Origin: Streptosporangium carneum
GTDB taxonomy: Bacteria > Actinomycetota > Actinomycetes > Streptosporangiales > Streptosporangiaceae
Assembly (NCBI RefSeq): GCF_027922005.1
Contig: NZ_BSEV01000029.1
Span: 1 to 64,000, forward strand
DNA: 64,000 nucleotides
Reading direction: 5' to 3'
The position numbers and the translations under genes are program-made. A model generated the notes under the pieces. The model was not told the origin of the DNA. It worked only from the letters and a program-made list of their open reading frames with translations, and made no database searches. Positions 51,437-58,691 of the stretch are shown one piece after another. Each line of letters begins with the position of its first letter. Positions within the stretch are counted from its first letter, which is position 1.

Positions 51437-52669
51437 ATGGCATGCGTCGAACAACCGATCAAAGGCCCCTTTTCCCTGGACGCGCCCAGAGGGGACACCA
51501 ACAGGGTCGAGCGAACGGCCGTGGTGGTCGTGCACCATCTCGCGGCCGCCACCCGGCTGATGGACATCGTCCCCCTCGTGGAACCTGACCGGCGGGTGCA
51601 ACTGGTCTACACGGTTCCCCCCTCCTCGGTCTTCGCGGACGGCGCCCACGACTTCCTGCGGGACACCGGAGCCCTGGTGATGCCCTGGTCCCAGGCGACG
51701 GAAGTCCGCTTCGACCTGGCCTTCGCCGCCGGCCACGGACTGCTGGAGCGGCTCCGCGCCCCGGTCATGACGTTCTTCCACGGCGCGGGACCGTACTCCT
51801 ACGTCGGCCGCCGCGAGGGGGACGGGCTCTCCGCGAACCGCGCGGTGACGGGGTTCGGCCTCCAGGGCCTGGTCACGCACGGCCGTGTCATCCCGACCGC
51901 GATCATGGTCTCCCACGACGACCACCACCGGCTGCTGGCGGCCGAGTGCCCGGACGCCGCCCCCGCGGCGATCGTGGCCGGGGATCTCTGCTTCGACAGG
52001 CTCCTCGCGAGCCGATCACGACGTACGGCCTACCGGAACGCCCTGGGAGCGGGCCCCGGGCAGCGAGTGGTCGTGGTCTCCTCCCACTACGGAGCGGGGT
52101 CGCTCCTGTGGGACCACCCCGATCTGCTGTCCAGGCTCGCGGCGGAACTGCCGGCGGAGGAGTACCGGATCGTCGTGGTCCTGCACCCGAACATCTGGGT
52201 CTGGCACGGCAGGAAACAGGTCAGGGCCTGGTTCCGGCGACACGGAGAGACGGACGTCGTGCTCCTGCCGCCCGAGGAGGGATGGCGGGGGGCTCTGGTC
52301 GGGGCGGATCTGATGATCGGGGATCGCGGCAGCCTGGCCTGTTACGGGGCCGCTCTGGGGCTGCCCGTCACGCTCATCCCCCACTCCGCGGAGGATGTCG
52401 TGCCGGGTTCGCAGTTCGCGCTCCTGGGCGAGGTCGCGCCTCGGCTCGACGTGCGCGCGCCGTTGGCCGCGCAGCTCGACTCCGTCGAGCGGCACTGGTC
52501 GCCCGCCGACGCCGACGCGCTGCGGGACCGGCTCACCTCCGTCCCGGGGGACGCCGCCCGCCTGATCCGTCAGGCGATGTACCGCCTGTTACGGCTGCCG
52601 GAACCCACCGTCGAGGCGCGCGCGGAGGCGGTGCCGCTGCCGCGCCCGCTCACAGCGGCCGATCGATGA
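51437..52669 (+). CDS. GT-B-type transferase, CDP-glycerophosphotransferase-like
   Basis: 410 aa from ATG 51437, with GGGAG upstream. Two Rossmann-like halves are visible: MTFFHGAGPYSYVGR and a C-terminal half with VVVSSHYGAGSLLW, VVVLHPNIWVWHGRKQVRAW, LVGADLMIGDRGSLACYGAALGLPV. This resembles TagF-like polyol-phosphate polymerases and related GT-B enzymes. The donor and acceptor are unknown. It is coupled (ATGA) to the 147-aa gene that follows, and lies 169 bases after the TFMI peptide gene, so it could act on that peptide or on the cell wall. Confidence 0.6.
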   Translation: MACVEQPIKGPFSLDAPRGDTNRVERTAVVVVHHLAAATRLMDIVPLVEPDRRVQLVYTVPPSSVFADGAHDFLRDTGALVMPWSQATEVRFDLAFAAGHGLLERLRAPVMTFFHGAGPYSYVGRREGDGLSANRAVTGFGLQGLVTHGRVIPTAIMVSHDDHHRLLAAECPDAAPAAIVAGDLCFDRLLASRSRRTAYRNALGAGPGQRVVVVSSHYGAGSLLWDHPDLLSRLAAELPAEEYRIVVVLHPNIWVWHGRKQVRAWFRRHGETDVVLLPPEEGWRGALVGADLMIGDRGSLACYGAALGLPVTLIPHSAEDVVPGSQFALLGEVAPRLDVRAPLAAQLDSVERHWSPADADALRDRLTSVPGDAARLIRQAMYRLLRLPEPTVEARAEAVPLPRPLTAADR

Positions 52670-53109
52670 ACATCGTGCGGGTCTGGAGCGGCGGGCCTGA
52701 CCGGCACGGCCGGACTCCGCCGATCGCACTGGACGAACACCTGAGCGCGACCTCCGACGAGGCACGCTGGCTGCCCGTCGCCGATGTGATCCTCTGCCCG
52801 GACGTCCCACCGTGCGGGGACGGGGAGAGCACGGTCGCGAGGACCCTCGTCCGCCATCCGGGATGCCTGGTCGCGGCGTGCCGTCGCGCCGACGGCGCGG
52901 TCGTGGTCGGCTCCCGGGACGGGCAGATCCTCACCTTCGACGAGGCCGAGCCGTGGCGGGCGGCGTCGGCCGCGCACGCCTGGGCCGTCGCGGGCGGACG
53001 ACTCGAAGATCTTCCCGGCGTGTCGATCATGGAGGTCGGGGGGGATCCTGAGCCAGGGATTCCAGCCTGCGCCGGACCGGTTCTGCTCGTGGCGCGTCGA
53101 GCCGGGTGA
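52666..53109 (+). CDS. Conserved-looking protein of unknown function
   Basis: 147 aa from ATG 52666, overlapping the transferase stop. It contains DVILCPDVPPCGDGESTVARTL, RADGAVVVGSRDGQILTF and AHAWAVAGGRLEDLPGV. No family is recognised. It lacks membrane segments or a signal. The end overlaps the convergent NLR gene by 83 bases. The pairing with the transferase suggests a helper role. Confidence 0.6.
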   Translation: MNIVRVWSGGPDRHGRTPPIALDEHLSATSDEARWLPVADVILCPDVPPCGDGESTVARTLVRHPGCLVAACRRADGAVVVGSRDGQILTFDEAEPWRAASAAHAWAVAGGRLEDLPGVSIMEVGGDPEPGIPACAGPVLLVARRAG

Positions 53110-55216
53110 GGATTTCCAGCGCCCGGCCGAGATGCTCCCGTGCCTGCCGCGCCTCCCCGGCGGCCACGAGGGCCTCGGCCAGATGGGAGCGGACGTTGGC
53201 CTGCTCGTACAGTGCTCCGATCTGCTCCGTGAGGGCGAGCGCGTCGGTCAGGAGCCCCCTTGCGGCTTCTGACCGGCCCGCGAGCAGATGGGTCTGTCCC
53301 AGGCCGGTCAGGACACGTGTTCGGTTGTAGCGGTCGCCGAGCAGGCCGAACAGCTCCTCTGCCTCCGTCAGGCTCAGGACGGCCTCGTCGTAGCGGCCCG
53401 CGTCGCGGTACGCCTCGCCGATCCGGCGTGCCATCAGGGCCACGCCGCGCTCGCGGCCGAGATCCCGGTGGATCAGACGTGCCTGCTCGAAGCAGACGAT
53501 CGCTCGTTCCGGCTGTCCCAGCCCGAGGTGGGCCACACCGAGGCTGCTCAGCGCCGACGCCTCGCCGATGGCGTGGCCCGCCGCCCGCTCCAGGTCGACG
53601 ACCTGCGCGCAGAGGGCGACCGCGGTGTCGAAACGATGCAGGTTGAGGTGGGCCGAGGCCAGCGCGAGCAGCATGCGCGGTTCGGCGAGCCGGTTGTCCG
53701 AGGCCCTGGCGGACTCGAGTGCCACCTCGTGGGTCCGCACCCAGTCGCCGTAGTGCTTGCGGTTGACGAAAAGGCCCCAGAGCGCTTCGCACATCTGCCA
53801 GGTGATGTCGTGCAGCCCCTGCTCATGGGCCTGGAGCAGTACGGCACGCAGATTGGGCAGCTCGGCTTCCAGCCAGTCCAGCGCCTTGGCCGGGCCTTCG
53901 AAGGCCGGGTCGGCGGCGTGGGCGGCCTCGTAGCGGGAGCCGAGATGCCAGCGCCCCGGGATCACGACGAGATCGGCGGCGACAGCGGCGCTGAGATACC
54001 ACTCGGCGATGCGAACGAAGATCGCCTGCCGTTCCTCAGGAGGGTCGGTCTCCACCGCCTTGGCGTACGCGTGCAGGCGCAGGAGGTCGTGGAACCTGAA
54101 ACGGTCCTCCTCTTCCTGCGCTCCCTCCTCTTCCTCCACCAGGTTGGCCCCCGCCAGCCGGTCCAGGAGACGGAACGCCTCGCCCACCCGGATGCCGCCG
54201 GCCGCGGCGGCGACGTGGGAGCCGAAGTCCGTGCCGGGGTGCAGTCCGAGCGCACGGTACAGCCGCGCCTCGTCCTCTGAGAGCATTCCGTAGGAGACGT
54301 CGAACACGGCCTGAATCGAGATGTCCTCGTCCGCGCTGAGCACCGAGAGCCTGCGCCTGGCGTCGGCGAGTTCGCGGACGAGACGCCTGATCGACCATTT
54401 CGGGCGCAGAGCCAGGTGCGCGGCCGACGCGCAGACCGCGATCGGGAGCCTGCCGCACAGGGACACCAGGTCACGTGCCGCCTCGGGTTCCGCGCTGGTC
54501 CTGTCGAGGCCGAGGACCCGTGCCAGCAGCGCCTCGGCCGCGGCGGGGCTGAGCGGATCCAGGTCGATGAAGCGGGCGCCCTCGACGACCAGTCCGGAGA
54601 GCCTGCGGCGGGTGGTGACCAGGACCAGGCTCCTTCCCGAAGCGGGAAGGATCGCGCGAACCTGGGCGGCGGAGAGCGCGTTGTCGAGCATGACGATGAG
54701 CCGTCGGCCGGCGGTGACGGAGCGGAACATCGTCACCTGTTCGTCGAACTCGGCCGGGACGTGCTCGGGGGCGGTTCCCAGGGCCCTGAGGAACCTTTCG
54801 AGGATCTCACCGGCGGGCACCGGAGGATCGGAGGCGAAGCCTCGCAGGTCGGCGTAGAGCTGGCCGTCTCCGAACATGTCGCGGACCTGGTGGAGCCACT
54901 GCAGGGCGAGGGAGCTCTTGCCGACGCCGCCGAGCCCGGTGATGACCACCAGCGTGGGTGAGTGAGGGGTCTCCTCCCCCTCGTCGAGCAGCCGGCGCAA
55001 CTGCGCGAGCTCGTCCTCCCTGTCGATGAAAAGAGCCGGAGCGGGAGCCAGCTGGGCCGGGGCGGGGGCACGCGGACGCGTCCCGACATCGATCCGAACG
55101 TCTCCGTGGATGGACTGCGCCTGCACGGCGGGACCCCATACGGTCCCGCCGACCTCATTGGTTACCGGTGCCTCGCGAGGATCTGGGTTTTCCCGTCTGT
55201 CGTTGCGTTCGCTCAC
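53027..55216 (-). CDS. STAND/NLR protein: amyloid-type N-terminal motif, NB-ARC, TPR
   Basis: 729 aa from GTG 55216, with GGGAG 8 bases upstream. NB-ARC spans about 62-380: P-loop GLGGVGKSS (K100), RRLIVMLDNA, CGRLPIAV and an MHD-like HDLLRLHA. TPR repeats fill about 430-720. It has no DNA-binding domain. The first 45 residues hold a short motif N20-EVGGTV-WG-P-A-VQAQ-S-IHGDV, like the pseudo-palindromic, RHIM-related amyloid motifs on bacterial NLRs. The divergent gene at 56101 carries a matching motif at its C-terminus. Inferred job: sense an invader through the TPRs, then template amyloid formation in the effector. Confidence 0.85.
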   Translation of the reverse strand: MSERNDRRENPDPREAPVTNEVGGTVWGPAVQAQSIHGDVRIDVGTRPRAPAPAQLAPAPALFIDREDELAQLRRLLDEGEETPHSPTLVVITGLGGVGKSSLALQWLHQVRDMFGDGQLYADLRGFASDPPVPAGEILERFLRALGTAPEHVPAEFDEQVTMFRSVTAGRRLIVMLDNALSAAQVRAILPASGRSLVLVTTRRRLSGLVVEGARFIDLDPLSPAAAEALLARVLGLDRTSAEPEAARDLVSLCGRLPIAVCASAAHLALRPKWSIRRLVRELADARRRLSVLSADEDISIQAVFDVSYGMLSEDEARLYRALGLHPGTDFGSHVAAAAGGIRVGEAFRLLDRLAGANLVEEEEGAQEEEDRFRFHDLLRLHAYAKAVETDPPEERQAIFVRIAEWYLSAAVAADLVVIPGRWHLGSRYEAAHAADPAFEGPAKALDWLEAELPNLRAVLLQAHEQGLHDITWQMCEALWGLFVNRKHYGDWVRTHEVALESARASDNRLAEPRMLLALASAHLNLHRFDTAVALCAQVVDLERAAGHAIGEASALSSLGVAHLGLGQPERAIVCFEQARLIHRDLGRERGVALMARRIGEAYRDAGRYDEAVLSLTEAEELFGLLGDRYNRTRVLTGLGQTHLLAGRSEAARGLLTDALALTEQIGALYEQANVRSHLAEALVAAGEARQAREHLGRALEILTRLDAPRAEPVRRRLESLAQDPPRPP

Positions 55217-56100
55217 AGATACGGCTCCCGAGAAATATTCACATTATTAATCCAAAGGAAAGCATCCCCGGTCATATTGGGGGACGAACGACAACCCCCT
55301 CAGACACCGTAGCGCAGACCGGTATACCCACCGGATTCGGGATCCATATCCTCGTGCGGTGAACGCGTTTAGCGACCCGCCCTTCGTCCCCGCACGGAGT
55401 CGCCGCACGCTCCCGGCGGGTGACGCGGCCGCATGGTGCCTCTGTGGCCCATGTGATTCCTGTCAGGAAACGGCGCGCCCACGGCGCGAGGAGCGCGATA
55501 ACCGGCGGGACGAAATCAGAACGGAACGGCCGTCGACCGTTTCCGCCACTCCGCCCCAAGGAGGGTCCTGCGGTTTCTCACCACGGAGAACCGATTGGCA
55601 TGCGGCCCCATATCCACTGCGGCCCGCTTTCGCCGCGCATGGAGTTCACCTGTCGTTTCCCCCCGGTTCTCCGACGACGACTGCCGCGACCAGGCCGAAC
55701 GCCCACCGTCCGCACGGCTCACGAGCCGGACGGAGTGCCCGTCGCACCGCCCGGGGTGATCGTTACGCTCACGCGCGAGGACGCCGATTCGCGACTCGAA
55801 TCAGCGCCGCGGACTTCCGTTAAATCGGACGGCCGCCGAAAACGGCCGTGGACGCCGGAACGGAGAGAGCGGACGCCGATGTTCGGCGACGAGGCGTGAA
55901 AACGATCCCCCGGCCCCGGGGACGCGTCACCGGGAATGCCGAACGGCTCACGGCGCGACATGAAACACTCCTCCTCTCCCCCTCCCTTCTCATCCGCGGA
56001 GGCCGGGTTCATAATCAACACCGATCAATGCCGGTAAACAAGGAAATTCATCGGGCAACAGGACTTTTCCGAAGGACAAGCAGAACACAGGAGAGCAGAC
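55217..56100. other. Divergent region between NLR and effector genes
   Basis: About 880 bases. Frames here are Arg/Pro-rich, short and lack ribosome sites, so no gene is called. Its AT content is highest beside the two genes, consistent with promoters at both ends. No strong inverted repeat was found. Confidence 0.5.
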
Positions 56101-56469
56101 ATGGATCCGACGACGCTCACCGCGATCATCTCCGCCCTGGTCGGCGGCGTCGCGGGCGAGGCGGGTAAGAATGCCTGGACCTCGCTGGTCACCCTCGCCA
56201 GGCAACGGTTCGGAGACGGATCCGGCGAGGTGGCCGCCCTTGAGGAGGCCACCGAGGACACCTCTGAGGCGATCGCCGGGATCCTCGTGGACCGTGCCGC
56301 CGCGGACCCCGGATTCAAGGAGTCGCTGGAGTCGTGGGCGTCCCAGGCGGGAGGGATCGTCCGGCAGAGCCACGACGTCTCCAACACCATAGGCGGCGAG
56401 GCCCGGATACACGGGACCGTGATCCAGGCGGGTGACGTGTTCGGCTCGATCAACCTGGGCCCTCGCTGA
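56101..56469 (+). CDS. Bell-like effector with C-terminal amyloid signalling motif
   Basis: 122 aa from ATG 56101, with AGGAG upstream. Residues 1-90 are helical and start MDPTTLTAIISALVGGVAGEAGKNAW, a hydrophobic first helix like the Bell domains, proposed relatives of the HeLo/MLKL membrane-killing fold. Residues 95-120 are a separate motif: N95-TIGGEARIHG-TV-IQAG-DVFGSI-NLG, Gly-rich with IQAG matching the RHIM core (I/V)Q(I/V/A)G. This fits the NLR's N-terminal motif: both share N, GG, HG or WG, V/IQA and a closing I/V-x-G-x-V/I. Assignment rests on recalled families and motif shape. Confidence 0.75.
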   Translation: MDPTTLTAIISALVGGVAGEAGKNAWTSLVTLARQRFGDGSGEVAALEEATEDTSEAIAGILVDRAAADPGFKESLESWASQAGGIVRQSHDVSNTIGGEARIHGTVIQAGDVFGSINLGPR

Positions 56470-56562
56470 CCCGCGAGGAGGAGAACCCCGCACTCGCGAA
56501 ACCCCCGACGACGTTCGGCGGGAAGCCGGCAGCCGGAAACCGCTCTCTCCGGCGCCCGGCCG

Positions 56563-57786
56563 TCACACCGGCCGGTCGCGGACGACCGGCCAGCGGACCG
56601 GCAGTTCCATGAGCCCCCGGATGAACATGCCGCGGCGCCACACCAGTTCCCCCGCGGGCACGGCGAGCGCCAGGTCGGGGAGGCGGTGCAGCAGCGCGCC
56701 CAGCCCCACCTGGAGCTCGGCCCTGGCCAGATGCGCGCCGAGACAGAAGTGCCTGCCGTGCCCGAAGGCCACGTGCGGGTTCTCCTCCCGGTCCGGGACG
56801 AACCGGCCGGGGTCGGCGAACACCGCCGGGTCCCGGTTGGCGGCGTCGGTCAGCGGCACGACCACCTGGCCCGCGCGCACCAGGGTCTCGCCGAGCCGTA
56901 CGTCCTCGGTCGCGACGTGCGGCGCGCCTCCGGTGGCGACCAGCGAGCTCCAGCGCAGCATCTCCTCGACGGCGGGGGCCAGCGCGTCCGGGTCCGCGCG
57001 CAGCCGGCCGGCCAGGGCGGGGTCGAGGAGCACGGTCAGCGCGCAGATGGCGAGCTGGTTGCCGGTCGTCTCGTAGCCCGCCATGAGCAGCCCCGCGCCG
57101 AAGACCGCGATCTCCTCGCGGCTCAGCCGCTCGGCCTCGGGCGCGGCCAGCAGCTCGGTCAGCAGGTCGTCCCCCGCCTCGCCCGCGGCGATCTCCGCCT
57201 CCCTGGCCGCGACCAGGCCGGCGAAGTAGTCTCCCGCCTCCCGGTGCGCGGCGGCCACCTCCTCCCGGGTGAAGCGGGTCGTCGACATCATCCTGTCCAC
57301 CAGGGGGCGCAGCTGGGACCGGTCGTCCGCGGGAACGCCGAGCATCTCGGTGATCGCGTTCAGCGCGAACGGCACGGTGAAGGCGTTCACCAGGTCGACC
57401 GGCTGCGCGCGCGTCTCCAGCTCGTCCAGCAGGTCCCCGGCGAGCGCGCGCAGCCAGGGGGTCTGCCTCCTGGCCCTGCGCGCGGTGAAGGCGTGCAGCA
57501 CGGCCCTGCGCCTGCGGGTGTGCACCGGCGGGTCGCTGGTGGCCAGCGCCAGCGACTCGGGAGTACGGGCGAACATCGGCCGCCCCGCGAAGGAGGCCCG
57601 GCTGAAGCGGTCGTCGGACAGCACCGCCTTGACCTCGGCGTGCCGGGCCACCAGCAGGGCCTCGCTGCCGTTCGACAGCATCACGAGCGGCAGCCCGGGA
57701 CGGCCGAGCAACTCCTCGTACTCCCGTGGCGGGCGGGCGTCCGGTCCCTCGGGGAAGGGGAACGGGCACGGCGCCGTACCGGTCAT
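56563..57786 (-). CDS. Cytochrome P450
   Basis: 407 aa from ATG 57786. The heme loop FGHGRHFCLG puts the thiolate at C348. The I-helix is AGYETTGNQ and the ExxR motif is EEMLR. It is a soluble, class I bacterial P450 needing ferredoxin and reductase supplied from elsewhere. It is the last gene of the afsA-like operon and overlaps the UbiA stop, so it probably hydroxylates or oxidises the pathway product. Confidence 0.93.
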   Translation of the reverse strand: MTGTAPCPFPFPEGPDARPPREYEELLGRPGLPLVMLSNGSEALLVARHAEVKAVLSDDRFSRASFAGRPMFARTPESLALATSDPPVHTRRRRAVLHAFTARRARRQTPWLRALAGDLLDELETRAQPVDLVNAFTVPFALNAITEMLGVPADDRSQLRPLVDRMMSTTRFTREEVAAAHREAGDYFAGLVAAREAEIAAGEAGDDLLTELLAAPEAERLSREEIAVFGAGLLMAGYETTGNQLAICALTVLLDPALAGRLRADPDALAPAVEEMLRWSSLVATGGAPHVATEDVRLGETLVRAGQVVVPLTDAANRDPAVFADPGRFVPDREENPHVAFGHGRHFCLGAHLARAELQVGLGALLHRLPDLALAVPAGELVWRRGMFIRGLMELPVRWPVVRDRPV

Positions 57787-58691
57787 GCGACGTCCTTTCC
57801 GAGCAGGGCGACCACCAGGTAGAGCAGGAAGCTGGTCAGCAGGAACGCCACGGCGGCCAGCAGCGGCCAGCGGACGGTCCGCGCCCGCCAGAAGCGGTCG
57901 GCGCCGAACGCGACGAAGGCCAGCGGGAGCACGACCAGCCAGCCCCACGGCGAGGCGGCGGGGCCCGTCCCCCACGGGCGGGTCAGCGCCAGCGCGACGA
58001 CCACGGAGACCACGGCGCTGATCACCGCGGTGACCGCGGTCCGGTCCGCGCCCCACAGGACGACGTAGCTGCGCTCGCCGGGACGCAGGTCACGGGTGAC
58101 CTTGCGGGCGTACTCCAGGTGCAGGAACGCGGTGCTGGCCACGACCAGCGCGGGAACCGCGTGCCAGCTCGGGGCCAGGCCCGTCTGGTTCAGCACCCCG
58201 GCGTAGAGGTAGAGGTTGATCAGCACCTGCACGGGGAAGCTCACCCACGCGCTGAGCGCGATGGCGTCTCCCGAGGGCCAGTGCCACCTCTGGTCGACCA
58301 CCAGCACCAGGAGCGCGTAACCGAGCTGCGCGGCCAGCGCGACCAGGGCGACTCCCCGGCCCGCGTTGAGCGCCAACACCGCCACGACGCCGACCACGAT
58401 GAGGACCACCAGGTCGGAGACCCGCACGGCGCCGCTCGCCAGCGGCCGTCCCGGATTGTGCTCGCGGTCGTAGTCGAGGTCGCGGATGTCGTCGACGGCC
58501 CGCATCAGCAGCAGGTCGACCGCGAAGGTCAGCGCCGCGACCGCGGCCCCGCCGTCCAGGCTCCAGGCGGTGACGCGCGGGTCGGCCAGGGTGAACAGGG
58601 CCGTCACGCCCAGCGCCCAGCTCACGCCGTAGGGGAGGTAGAAGGCGGGCGGATAGCTGCCGAGGACGTATCTGCCGAGCCGGGTGATCAT
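57783..58691 (-). CDS. UbiA-family prenyltransferase
   Basis: 302 aa from ATG 58691. About eight membrane helices. The first Asp-rich motif is present as RAVDDIRDLDYDREHNPGRPL, matching N/DDxxDxxxD; the second is weaker (HLEYARKVTRD). UbiA enzymes move a prenyl group from its diphosphate to an aromatic or other acceptor at the membrane. It overlaps both neighbours, so a prenylation step belongs to this pathway. The acceptor is unknown. Confidence 0.88.
   Translation of the reverse strand: MITRLGRYVLGSYPPAFYLPYGVSWALGVTALFTLADPRVTAWSLDGGAAVAALTFAVDLLLMRAVDDIRDLDYDREHNPGRPLASGAVRVSDLVVLIVVGVVAVLALNAGRGVALVALAAQLGYALLVLVVDQRWHWPSGDAIALSAWVSFPVQVLINLYLYAGVLNQTGLAPSWHAVPALVVASTAFLHLEYARKVTRDLRPGERSYVVLWGADRTAVTAVISAVVSVVVALALTRPWGTGPAASPWGWLVVLPLAFVAFGADRFWRARTVRWPLLAAVAFLLTSFLLYLVVALLGKDVA

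Noticed and set aside
55359-55899. Open frames between the NLR and Bell-like genes
   Set aside because: They are short, Arg/Pro/Thr-rich, lack ribosome sites and overlap each other in several frames.
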